Source: Rhodoblastus sp963804045
Lineage (GTDB): Bacteria; Pseudomonadota; Alphaproteobacteria; Rhizobiales; Beijerinckiaceae
Reading direction: 5' to 3'
DNA: 64,000 bases
NCBI GenBank assembly: GCA_963804045.1
Contig: CAWDOR010000046.1
Coordinates: 7,085 to 71,084 of the forward strand
Positions 37,147-45,230 of the stretch are shown in pieces. The translations under genes were made by a program, and so were the position numbers. The notes beneath the pieces were generated by a model, which saw only the letters and a list, made by a program, of their open reading frames with translations, searched no databases and had not been told where the DNA came from. Numbering within the stretch: the first letter of the stretch is position 1; every line of letters begins with the position of its first letter.

Positions 37147-37327
37147 CCAGACCTTCCGTCCGATGCGCTGCGTCATGATCCTTGTCCTGGGGTCCGAGCG
37201 GTCGGAAGGCCAGGGCGCGGCCCAGTGTCTCAATGAACCATCGGGTTCGCTACGCGATTAACCATTAGGACCGCGACACGCCGACGGCAAGCGTCTTGCG
37301 CGCCCGCCGGCGCCGCTCAAGTCCGGC

Positions 37328-37888
37328 TCAGACCTGCATGATTTCCTTTTCCTTGCCGGCCAGCGCCTGATCGATTTCGACAATGGCGGCGTCGGTGGCC
37401 TTTTGCACCTCGCTCTCGTGACGCTTCTCGTCGTCCTCGCTGATCGCCTTGTCCTTGACCAGCTTTTTCAGCAGGTCCATGCCGTCGCGGCGCACATGGC
37501 GCACGGCGATGCGCGAATCCTCGGCATATTTATGGGCGATCTTGGCCAGCTCCTTGCGGCGCTGCTCGTTCAGCTCGGGAATGCGGATGCGCAGGATCTG
37601 GCCCTCGACCGTCGGCGACAGGCCGAGATTGGCGTTGCGGATCGCCTTGTCGACGGCGCCGACCATGCCCTTGTCCCAGACCTGCACGGCCAGCGCGCGG
37701 GATTCCGGCACCGAGACGGTGGCGACCTGATTGATCGGCATGGCCTGGCCATAGGCCTCGACCATCACCGGCTCCAGCAGGGCGGCCGAGGCGCGGCCGG
37801 TGCGCAAGCCGTTCAGTTCATGCTTGAGCGAGGTGAGCGCGCCCTGCATGCGGCGCTTGAGATCGGCCAGATCGAATTGCGCAGTCAT
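37328..37888 (-). CDS. frr: Ribosome recycling factor
   Basis: Splits post-termination ribosomes together with EF-G. The 186-residue protein has the standard length and features: a three-helix bundle with LKHELNGLRTGRASAALLEPV, the beta domain (MPINQVATVSVPESRALAVQVWD), and LNEQRRKELAKIAHKYAEDSRIAVRHVRRDGMD. It lies between pyrH and uppS. The gap to uppS is 181 bases with no feature I can name. Confidence 0.98.
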   Translation of the reverse strand: MTAQFDLADLKRRMQGALTSLKHELNGLRTGRASAALLEPVMVEAYGQAMPINQVATVSVPESRALAVQVWDKGMVGAVDKAIRNANLGLSPTVEGQILRIRIPELNEQRRKELAKIAHKYAEDSRIAVRHVRRDGMDLLKKLVKDKAISEDDEKRHESEVQKATDAAIVEIDQALAGKEKEIMQV

Positions 37889-37922
37889 TTTTCACTCCTG
37901 TTCGTCCCGCGAAAGGCTTGGC

Positions 37923-38651
37923 TCACGCGGGCAGCACATAGGTCGCCTTGCCCTTGCCCGCCAGGGCGGCGGTGATCGCGCCGGCCTCGGCGATGGAGAA
38001 GACGATTATCGGAATCCGGTTCTCTCTCGCAAGGGCAAAAGCCGCCGTATCCATCACCGCGAGGTTTTTGGCTATGGCTTCCTCATGGGTCAATTGCTCG
38101 TAGCGGGTCGCGGTCGGGTCCTTTTTCGGGTCGGCGGTGTAAATGCCGTCCACCTGCGTCGCCTTCATGATCGCGTCGCAGGACAGTTCCGCCCCGCGCA
38201 GCGCCGCGCCGGTGTCGGTGGTGAAAAACGGATTGCCGGTGCCCCCCGCCAGCATGACGATGCGGCCCTTGGCCAGATGATGCAGCGCCGCCTGGCGCGA
38301 ATAGGGCTGGCACAGCGCGGGCATGGCCACCGCCGACAGCGCGCGGGCCGGCTGGCCCAGCTTTTCGATGGCGTGCTCCATGGCCAGGGCGTTCATCACC
38401 GTGGCGAGCATGCCGATGGAATCGGCCCGCGCCCGCTCTATGCCCTTGTCCGCGCCCTGGATGCCGCGAAAGAAATTGCCGCCGCCGACCACGACGGCGA
38501 TCTCGACCCCGAGCTGCGCGGCGCCGACCAGATCGGCGGCGATGCGGTCCACCGTGGCGCCGTCGAGCCCGTGGGTCTGGCCGCCCTGCAAAGCCTCGCC
38601 GGAGAGTTTCACCACGACGCGTTTCCACGCGGAAAGTTTCGACGAGGCCAT
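37923..38651 (-). CDS. pyrH: UMP kinase
   Basis: Phosphorylates UMP to UDP. The 242-residue protein shows VVVKLSGEALQGG at the N-terminus, VVVGGGNFFRG, the segment DSIGMLATVMNALAMEHAIEKLG, GRIVMLAGGTGNPFFTTDTGAALRG, and VDGIYTADPKKDPTA. AAGGGGG lies 4 bases before the ATG. It is the first gene of the minus-strand operon here; the usual rpsB-tsf pair does not precede it. Instead a divergent glycosyltransferase-like gene does. Confidence 0.97.
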   Translation of the reverse strand: MASSKLSAWKRVVVKLSGEALQGGQTHGLDGATVDRIAADLVGAAQLGVEIAVVVGGGNFFRGIQGADKGIERARADSIGMLATVMNALAMEHAIEKLGQPARALSAVAMPALCQPYSRQAALHHLAKGRIVMLAGGTGNPFFTTDTGAALRGAELSCDAIMKATQVDGIYTADPKKDPTATRYEQLTHEEAIAKNLAVMDTAAFALARENRIPIIVFSIAEAGAITAALAGKGKATYVLPA

Positions 38652-38692
38652 GTTTCCCCCTTCAGGCCGCGATTCGGCGCAAATTTCGCTCT

Positions 38693-38745
38693 GCTTCTAG
38701 AACATGACGCCGAAAAGTGGAAACCGGATTTGCCGGCGGAGCTGG
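38693..38745. repeat. Possible copy of a rhizobial intergenic motif upstream of pyrH
   Basis: The stretch TTCTAGAACATGACGCCGAA followed by AAGTGGAAACCGG resembles a motif (xxCATGAxxCGGAAAAGTGGAAACCGG) that I recall between genes in many Hyphomicrobiales genomes. It lies in the 193-base gap between the divergent pyrH and GT87-like genes, where both promoters must be. The match rests on memory, so confidence is low. Confidence 0.35.
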
Positions 38746-38844
38746 CGGGCGCACGCCGCGTCAGGCCAAATCCTTAACCTCTTGGCCCGATCATGACGGC
38801 ATTCCCTAACGGCCGGCGCGCCGGACAGCCAATTCGAGGACCGG

Positions 38845-40263
38845 ATGAAAAAGACGTGGATCGCCTGGGCGCTCTGGTTGGTCGTCGTGTTCGGCGTGAC
38901 CAATTGCTTCGGCCCCAATCTCGATCACGTCATGACCCCGCAGGATCAGGGAATCATGTCCGACGATCAATTGATGGGCCGGCTGAGCACGTTCGAGCGC
39001 TTCCGCTATCATTTCCGCGACGATGACGATTCCACGCGCTATTTCGCCTATGCCAACGCCATTCTCGGCCGGCCCTATCAGAAATATTACATCCGCGACC
39101 TCGCCGGCTGGCGGCGCGACGAATTGCGGGTGACCGCCGCCGATTACGGCATTGTCGCGCCGGCCCGCCCGCTGGTTCCCTGGCGCGACTTTTTCGTCGA
39201 ATATCCGCCGGCCATGCTGCCGATCATCATGCTGCCGGCGCTGGCGACCACCGATTTCGAAATCTATCACCGGCTGTTCTGCCTGGAAATGGACGTGCTG
39301 CTGACCCTGGCGCTGGCCTTCGCCGTCGCGCTGACCAGGCGGCTGCGGCCGGGCGAGGAAAGCGCCACGATCTATCTGACCACGCTGGCTGTCTGGTCGC
39401 TCGGCGTCATCGCGCTGCGCCGCTACGATCCGGCGCTGTCGCTGCTGGTCTGCGCCGCGCTTTATGCGCTGTCGCGAAGCCGCATGGCGGCCTCGGGCGC
39501 GGCGCTCGGCGCCGCCATCCTGATCAAGATCACCCCGATCATGCTGGCGCCCCTGGCGCTGATGGCGCCGCTGGCGCGCGGCGACCGGCGCGGCGCGCTG
39601 ATCGGCGCGGCTTCGGCGCTGGCGGCGCTCGCCGCCGCGCTGCTGCCCTGGCTCTATTTCTTCGGCCCCGGCCTCACGGAGATCTTCACCTATCACGGCG
39701 AAAGGACCATTCAGGCCGAAAGCCTTTACGCCGGCCTGCTGTTCGCCGCGCAAATCTTCGACCCCAACATTGTCGCGCTGCATTTCGACCATGGCTCGCT
39801 CAATGTGGTCAGCCCCTATGGCCCCGCCCTGCTCCGCCTCGCGACCTGGGCGCCGCCGCTGGCCATAGGCGCCATTCTGGCCGCGTCCTGGCCGGCGCTG
39901 CGCCGCGCCCGCGACGACGACCGCGCGCTGATCTCGGTGATGATCCGCGCCTGCTGCGCGGTCTTCGCCGCTTTCATCGCCCTCAACAAGGTCGCCTCGC
40001 CGCAATATTATGTCTGGCTGCTGCCGCTGGGCGTGCTCGCCTCGATGGAATCGGGCCGCATCGCGCGCAATCTGTTCCTGACCGCGCTGGTCATGGCCCA
40101 GGTCGGCAATATGCTGACCGATCCCCATGGCGTCTCCGCGCTCGGCGGTTTCGCCACCCTGCTGCGCTGCGGCGTCACCCTGGCCTGGGCCGCGACGCTG
40201 GTCGCGCCCTTCGCGCGCCGCGCCGAAGCCGGCGCGGCGATTCTGGGCGCGCCGGCGGAATAG
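38845..40263 (+). CDS. GT87/DUF2029-like membrane glycosyltransferase
   Basis: A 472-residue polytopic protein. The first membrane segment (residues 4-22) is followed by a large loop with acidic residues (FRDDDDSTRYFAYANAIL), then DFFVEYPPAMLP, which resembles the YPP/W-type loop of polyprenol-phosphate mannosyl-type GT-C enzymes. The pattern LGAAILIKITPIMLAPLAL is characteristic of DUF2029/GT87 proteins. About ten further helices follow. The donor is probably a polyprenyl-linked sugar. It is divergent from pyrH and not obviously linked to the genes after it. Confidence 0.75.
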   Translation: MKKTWIAWALWLVVVFGVTNCFGPNLDHVMTPQDQGIMSDDQLMGRLSTFERFRYHFRDDDDSTRYFAYANAILGRPYQKYYIRDLAGWRRDELRVTAADYGIVAPARPLVPWRDFFVEYPPAMLPIIMLPALATTDFEIYHRLFCLEMDVLLTLALAFAVALTRRLRPGEESATIYLTTLAVWSLGVIALRRYDPALSLLVCAALYALSRSRMAASGAALGAAILIKITPIMLAPLALMAPLARGDRRGALIGAASALAALAAALLPWLYFFGPGLTEIFTYHGERTIQAESLYAGLLFAAQIFDPNIVALHFDHGSLNVVSPYGPALLRLATWAPPLAIGAILAASWPALRRARDDDRALISVMIRACCAVFAAFIALNKVASPQYYVWLLPLGVLASMESGRIARNLFLTALVMAQVGNMLTDPHGVSALGGFATLLRCGVTLAWAATLVAPFARRAEAGAAILGAPAE

Positions 40264-40361
40264 GCAAACTGGCCTTTGCGCGGATACCGACGGTTTCGGC
40301 GGGCCGCGCTCTTGCCTCGCCGTCAAAATCGGCCAATCTCCGCCTTTGGGAGGACTCGTCG

Positions 40362-41204
40362 ATGAAACTTTTGCGCTATGGTCCGGCTGGACAGGAAAAA
40401 CCGGGCCTTCTCGACGCCCAGGGACGGATTCGCGCGCTGTCGCCGGCCTTGGCCGACATCGGTCCGGCGCAGATTTCGCCCGAGGGCCTCAGGATTCTCG
40501 CGGCGCTCGATCCGGAAAAACTGCCGCTGGTCGAGGGCGCGCCGCGCCTGGGCCCGCCGGTCGCCGGCATTGGCCAGATTCACGCCGTCGGCCTCAATTA
40601 CCGCGCCCATGCGCTGGAAGCCGGCATGGCCGTTCCCACCGAGCCGATCGTCTTCACCAAGGCGCTGTCCTGCCTGTCGGGCCCCAATGACGATATTGTC
40701 ATTCCCCCCGGCGCGCGGGCCGTGGACTGGGAGGTCGAGCTTGGCCTGGTGATCGGCCGCGCCGCCTTCCAGGTGTCCGAGGCCGAGGCTCTGGACCATG
40801 TCGCCGGCTATCTCACCGCCAATGACGTCTCCGAGCGCGACTATCAGGGCAAGCGCGGCGGGCAATTCGTCAAGGGCAAGAGCCTGCCGAGCTTCGGCCC
40901 GCTCGGCCCCTGGCTGGCGACCCGCGACGAGGTGCCCGATCCGCAGAATCTGGCGCTGAAACTGGCGGTCAATGGCGAGACCCGCCAGGACGGCCACACC
41001 TCCGACATGATTTTTCCGGTCGCCTGGCTGATCGCCCATATCAGCACGTTTTTCCGGCTGATGCCCGGCGACGTCATCGTCACCGGCACGCCGGCCGGCG
41101 TCGGCCTGGGCATGAAGCCGCCGCTCTATCTCAAAGCCGGCGATGTCGTGACGCTGGAGGTCGAGGGATTGGGAAGCCAGCGCCAGCTCGTGCGGGCGCA
41201 ATAG
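40362..41204 (+). CDS. Fumarylacetoacetate hydrolase family protein
   Basis: FAH-fold enzyme of 280 residues, most like 2-hydroxyhepta-2,4-diene-1,7-dioate isomerase, ureidoglycolate lyase or acylpyruvase. It shows HAVGLNYRAHALEAG (near 73), PIVFTKALSCLSGPNDDIVIP, the metal-binding DWEVELGLVIG, NDVSERDYQGKRGGQFVKGKSLPSFGPLGPW, and the signature PGDVIVTGTPAGVGLGMKPP. GGAGG lies 8 bases before the ATG. It stands alone, so the substrate is unknown. Confidence 0.92.
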   Translation: MKLLRYGPAGQEKPGLLDAQGRIRALSPALADIGPAQISPEGLRILAALDPEKLPLVEGAPRLGPPVAGIGQIHAVGLNYRAHALEAGMAVPTEPIVFTKALSCLSGPNDDIVIPPGARAVDWEVELGLVIGRAAFQVSEAEALDHVAGYLTANDVSERDYQGKRGGQFVKGKSLPSFGPLGPWLATRDEVPDPQNLALKLAVNGETRQDGHTSDMIFPVAWLIAHISTFFRLMPGDVIVTGTPAGVGLGMKPPLYLKAGDVVTLEVEGLGSQRQLVRAQ

Positions 41205-41455
41205 CGGATTCGGCGCCCGCCGCCCTGCCCAGGGTCAAGCGAAAATTTTGTTTTTATTTTTCGCCGCTGTGGATCGTGTGGATTAAGTGCGTTTCGCGGC
41301 GGCGCTCACGAATTCTTTCCCCTTTTCGCCGGCGGCCATGCCACAAGAAGCGCCCGCCGGTCGCGCATCCCGCCGGCGAAACCATTATAATCGCATGATT
41401 CGACCCGGAAGGCCGCCTTTGACGCCTGCTCGCCGGGCGTGAAAGGTTTTCGCCC
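41205..41455. promoter_or_regulatory. Region upstream of dnaB with two adjacent DnaA-box-like sites
   Basis: Two head-to-tail 9-mers, TGTGGATCG (41268-41276) and TGTGGATTA (41277-41285), match the DnaA box complement TGTGGATAA at 7 and 8 of 9 positions. They lie about 170 bases before the dnaB start. A TATAAT hexamer at 41386-41391 could be a -10 element, but no convincing -35 stands 17 bases before it. No gene is seen in these 251 bases. Confidence 0.35.
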
Positions 41456-42956
41456 ATGGCGGCGCTGGAAAAAATCTACGATCGCGCCTTGACGCCGGCC
41501 ACGGCGGAACCCGCCTTCCGCAGCCCGCCCGCCAATATCGAGGCGGAACAGGCGCTGCTCGGCGCGATCCTGGTCAATAATGACGCCTATGACCGCGTCT
41601 CGGATTTTCTCAAGCCCGAGCATTTCTGCGAGGAGCTGCACCGCCGCATTTATGAGATCGCCGGGCAATTGATCCGCTCCGGCAAGATCGCCACGCCGGT
41701 GACGCTCAAGACCTTTCTCGGCGATTTCGACCTGGGCGGGGCCATGACCGCGCCGCAATATCTGGCGCGTCTGGCGGCGGAAGCCACCACCATCATCAAC
41801 GCCTCGGATTACGGCCGCGCCGTCCACGATCTCGCCGTGCGCCGCGAATTGATCCGCATCGGCGAGGATGTGGTCAACACCGCCTATGAGGCGGAAGTCG
41901 AATTCCTCGCCCCGCGCCCAGATCGAGGAGGCCGAGCGCAAGCTCTACGCCATCGCCGAGACCGGGCGCTACGAGGGCGGTTTCCATCGCTTTTCCGAGG
42001 CGCTGGCCCATGCCGTGGACATGGCGGCCAAGGCCTGGGAGCGCGAGGGCGGCCTGTCGGGCGTATCCTGCGGCATGCACGATCTCGACCGGATGATGGG
42101 TGGCTTGCAGCCCTCCGATCTGATCATCATCGCCGGCCGTCCGGGCATGGGCAAGACCGCGCTGGCCACCAATATCGCCTTCAATGTCGCCAAGGCCTAT
42201 CAGGCGGAGACCCTGCCGGACGGGCGGCTGGAAACCAAGAATGGCGGCGTGGTCGGGTTTTTCTCGCTGGAAATGTCGTCGGAACAATTGGCGACCCGCA
42301 TCATCGCCGAACAAGCGCAGGTGCCCGGCTACAAGATCCGGCGCGGCGACATCACCGAAGGCGAATTCCACCGCATTTCCGGCGCCGCGCGGGACATGCA
42401 GGCCATTCCCTTCTTCATCGACCATACCGGCGGCATTTCCATCGCCCAGCTCACCGCCCGGGCGCGGCGCCTCAAGCGCCAGCGCGGCCTCGACCTGCTG
42501 GTGGTCGATTACCTGCAACTGCTGTCCGGCTCGAAATCGCGCAACGACAATCGCGTGCAGGAATTGACCGAGATCACCACCGGCCTGAAGGCGCTGGCCA
42601 AGGAATTGAACGTGCCGATCATGGCGCTGTCGCAATTGTCGCGTCAGGTGGAATCGCGCGACGACAAGCGCCCGCAGCTCTCCGACCTGCGCGAATCCGG
42701 CTCGATCGAACAGGACGCCGACGTGGTGATTTTTGTGTATCGCGAGGAATATTACCTGAAGAACAAGCAGCCGCGCGAGGGCACGCCGGAATTCCAGGCC
42801 TGGATGAGCGAAATGGAGAGGGCCCATGGCAAGGCCGAGGTCATCATCGGCAAGCAGCGCCACGGTCCCACGGGAACGGTGGAACTGGCCTTCGAAGGCG
42901 AATATACAAGGTTCAGCGATCTGGCGGCGGAAGATCATTTGCCGGCCCATCTCTGA
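41456..42956 (+). CDS. dnaB: Replicative DNA helicase DnaB, frame broken once
   Basis: Hexameric helicase that unwinds DNA at the replication fork. The N-terminal domain (PPANIEAEQALLGAILVNNDAY, HRRIYEIAGQLIRSGKIATP) is in one frame up to VNTAYEAEVEF. The RecA-like motor continues in the +1 frame from about 41910 with PRAQIEEAERKLYAIAETGRYEGGF. The motor has Walker A GRPGMGKTAL, Walker B LLVVDYLQLL, the RNDNRVQELTEITTGLKALAKEL segment and the arginine finger region SDLRESGSIEQDADVVIF. One extra base in the C-rich 41905-41915 run explains the break; repaired length is about 499 residues. No second dnaB is in view. Confidence 0.92.
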
Positions 42957-42964
42957 GGACTGCA

Positions 42965-44086
42965 ATGCCTGATTCTATCGTCGCCGCCGGGGATCGGGCC
43001 AAGAGCCAGGCGCGGCTCACCGTCGATCTCGACGCCCTCGCCGCCAATTGGCTGGCGCTGCGCGCCCGCGCGGAAGGCGCCGAATGCGCCGCCGTGGTCA
43101 AGGCTGACGCCTATGGGATCGGCCTGGCGCCCGCGGCGAAAAAGCTGCTTTCGGTCGGCTGCGAGAGCTTTTTCGTCGCCCATCTCGCCGAGGCCGAGTT
43201 TTTGCGGGCGATCGCGCCGGAAGCCCGGATTTTCGTGCTCAACGGCCTCGCGCCCGGCGCCGCCGCGCTTTACGCCCGCGCCAATCTTTTCCCGGTGCTC
43301 GGCTCTTTGCCGGAACTGGAGGAATGGGCGGCGTTTTGCCGCGCCGACGGCCGGCGCCATGGCGCGGCTATCCATGTGGACACCGGCATGAACCGGCTGG
43401 GCCTGGCGAAGGCGGATTATTCTCGCGCGCTCAAATTGATCGACGCCTTCGATCCCGAGCTGATCATGAGCCATTTCGTCTCGGCGGAAGATTTTTCCGC
43501 GCCGCGCAATCGCGCGCAGATCGAGCGCTTCGAGGCGGCCTGCGATTTTTTCCCGCCCATGCCGGCCAGCCTGTGCAATTCCTCCGGAATGTTTCTGGAA
43601 GAGACGCCGTTTCACGATCTGGTCCGGCCCGGCTATGCGCTTTATGGCGGCAATCCGACGCCGGGCAGCGACAATCCCATGCGCCGCGTCGTGGCGCTGG
43701 AGGCCGTGGTCTTGCAGGTGCGCGACATAGCCGCCGGCGAGACCGCCGGCTATAACGCCCGCTGGACCGCGCCGTCGCGGCGCCGGCTGGCCACCATAGG
43801 CCTTGGCTATGCCGACGGTTTTCCGCGCGGCGCCTCCTGCGGCGACATTGGCGCCGAGGTCATGGCCTCCGGCCATATGTGTCCGGTGGTCGGGCGCGTC
43901 TCCATGGACCTGTCGATCGTCGACGTCACCGAGGCCGGACCGGTGAAACGCGGCGACAGAATCGAGATTCTCGGCGAGAATATTTCGGTGGACGATCTCG
44001 GCGCCTGGGCCGGAACCATCGGCTATGAAATCCTCACCAATCTCGGCCGCCGCTACAACCGGGTCTATCGGGGAGAGGCGGAGTAA
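42965..44086 (+). CDS. alr: Alanine racemase
   Basis: PLP enzyme that makes D-alanine for peptidoglycan. The 373-residue protein has LTVDLDALAANWLALRA, the PLP lysine in CAAVVKADAYGIG (K46), the HVDTGMNRLGL segment, CNSSGMF, RPGYALYGGNPTP, the catalytic Tyr in AGYNARW (near 262) and a C-terminal beta domain with VGRVSMDLSIVDVT. It starts 8 bases after dnaB, as in many Hyphomicrobiales. The frame is open upstream into the dnaB region only because of the shift there. Confidence 0.96.
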   Translation: MPDSIVAAGDRAKSQARLTVDLDALAANWLALRARAEGAECAAVVKADAYGIGLAPAAKKLLSVGCESFFVAHLAEAEFLRAIAPEARIFVLNGLAPGAAALYARANLFPVLGSLPELEEWAAFCRADGRRHGAAIHVDTGMNRLGLAKADYSRALKLIDAFDPELIMSHFVSAEDFSAPRNRAQIERFEAACDFFPPMPASLCNSSGMFLEETPFHDLVRPGYALYGGNPTPGSDNPMRRVVALEAVVLQVRDIAAGETAGYNARWTAPSRRRLATIGLGYADGFPRGASCGDIGAEVMASGHMCPVVGRVSMDLSIVDVTEAGPVKRGDRIEILGENISVDDLGAWAGTIGYEILTNLGRRYNRVYRGEAE

Positions 44087-44100
44087 ACCGGAGGCGCCGC

Positions 44101-44520
44101 ATGAAATCCCATCGCCAGGAACTCTGGTTCGACATTCCCACCCGCCGCGCCTTTCTCAACATCACCCCGCAGGTCGAGGCGGCCTTGCGCGATTCCGGCG
44201 TGACGGAAGGGCTCTGTCTGGTCAACGCCATGCACATCACCGCCTCGGTGTTCGTCAACGATGACGAGAGCGGGCTGCACCATGATTACGAACTCTGGCT
44301 GGAAAGGCTGGCGCCGCATGAGCCGGTCGCCGGCTATTGGCATAACCGCACCGGCGAGGACAATGCCGACGCCCATATGAAGCGCCAGGTGATGGGCCGC
44401 GAGGTCGTGGTCGCCATCACCCAGGGCAAACTGGATTTCGGCCCCTGGGAGCAGATTTTCTACGGCGAATTCGACGGCGGCAGGCGCAAAAGGGTTTTGG
44501 TCAAAATTATCGGGGACTAG
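44101..44520 (+). CDS. YjbQ/UPF0047 family protein
   Basis: A 139-residue protein of the YjbQ family, whose E. coli member has a secondary thiamine-phosphate synthase activity; the physiological role is unclear. Family features are TRRAFLNITPQVEAAL, CLVNAMHITASVFVNDDESGLHHDYELWLERLAP, GEDNADAHMKRQVMGREVVVAITQGKLDFGPWEQIFYGEFDG. The cluster of His/Asp residues matches its metal-like site. It starts 14 bases after alr and probably shares its transcript. Confidence 0.93.
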   Translation: MKSHRQELWFDIPTRRAFLNITPQVEAALRDSGVTEGLCLVNAMHITASVFVNDDESGLHHDYELWLERLAPHEPVAGYWHNRTGEDNADAHMKRQVMGREVVVAITQGKLDFGPWEQIFYGEFDGGRRKRVLVKIIGD

Positions 44521-44710
44521 CGGTTCCCTTCAATTGTTTGGCGCCCTCGGGCGGCGGCTGGCTTTGGCTCGTTGCAGACGGCGACGCGTGATCTCTGGGG
44601 TCGTCATGCCCGTGCTTGTCAAGGCCATGATGGCGGAGTGAGCGGGGCTAACGACCTGCCGTTTCCCGCCCTTTTTGCGGCATTGGCGCTTCGGCCAAGG
44701 ATCGGTTTTC

Positions 44711-45127
44711 TCAGCCGCAGCAGGGCGACACGGCCTCACCCGAAGGCGTTTCGAGCCGGTCGGCGAACAGGCGCGCGGAAATGGCGTCGGCGCTGGCGAC
44801 ATGGTCGCTGACCAGGTGCGACAGGCGGAAGCCGATGATGTGGCGGCGCATGGGCGCTTCGGCGCCGGCGAAAGCCTGGCGCAGGCGGGCGGCCTCGTCG
44901 AGCAGCGCGGCGTGCTGGCCGCGATGGCAATGCAGAATCGGGATTTGCGCCGCCGCCATCGCCGCCTCCTCGCGTTCGAAATGGGCGCGCAGGGCGTCGA
45001 GCAGCCTGTCGAGATGGCCGGGCAGTTCGCCGTCCGCCAGATTGGGCGTGGCGGCGAAGAGTTGCGCCAACGCCCGATGATCGTCGTCCATCGCGGCGAC
45101 GCCCAGCGGCAATTCCGGCAGATTCAT
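44711..45127 (-). CDS. Bacteriohemerythrin-like protein
   Basis: Small non-heme di-iron O2-binding protein of 138 residues. The ligand set is complete for a hemerythrin: H17 (MDDDHRAL), H49 and E53 (HFEREE), H68 and H72 (HRGQH), H109 and D114 (HVASAD). In aerobic proteobacteria such proteins may store or deliver O2 or sense it. The C-terminus ends CCG, an unusual vicinal cysteine pair. It is a single gene separated by 190 noncoding bases from yjbQ (convergent). Confidence 0.9.
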   Translation of the reverse strand: MNLPELPLGVAAMDDDHRALAQLFAATPNLADGELPGHLDRLLDALRAHFEREEAAMAAAQIPILHCHRGQHAALLDEAARLRQAFAGAEAPMRRHIIGFRLSHLVSDHVASADAISARLFADRLETPSGEAVSPCCG

Positions 45128-45169
45128 GCGAAAAACTCCTCAGCGGCGCCACCCATAGGGTTTTGCGCC

Positions 45170-45227
45170 GCCAAGTCAAATGCGCCAAGTCAAATGCGCC
45201 AAATCAAGTCAAATGCGCCAAATCAAG
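45170..45227. repeat. Short imperfect tandem repeat between Hint and hemerythrin genes
   Basis: Four head-to-tail units of GCCAAGTCAAATGC (45170-45183 and 45184-45197), a longer variant GCCAAATCAAGTCAAATGC (45198-45216) and a partial GCCAAATCAAG (45217-45227). It fills most of the 103 bases between the stop of the Hint protein (45231) and the start of the hemerythrin gene, so it lies in the hemerythrin promoter/leader. Confidence 0.8.
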
Positions 45228-45230
45228 ATT

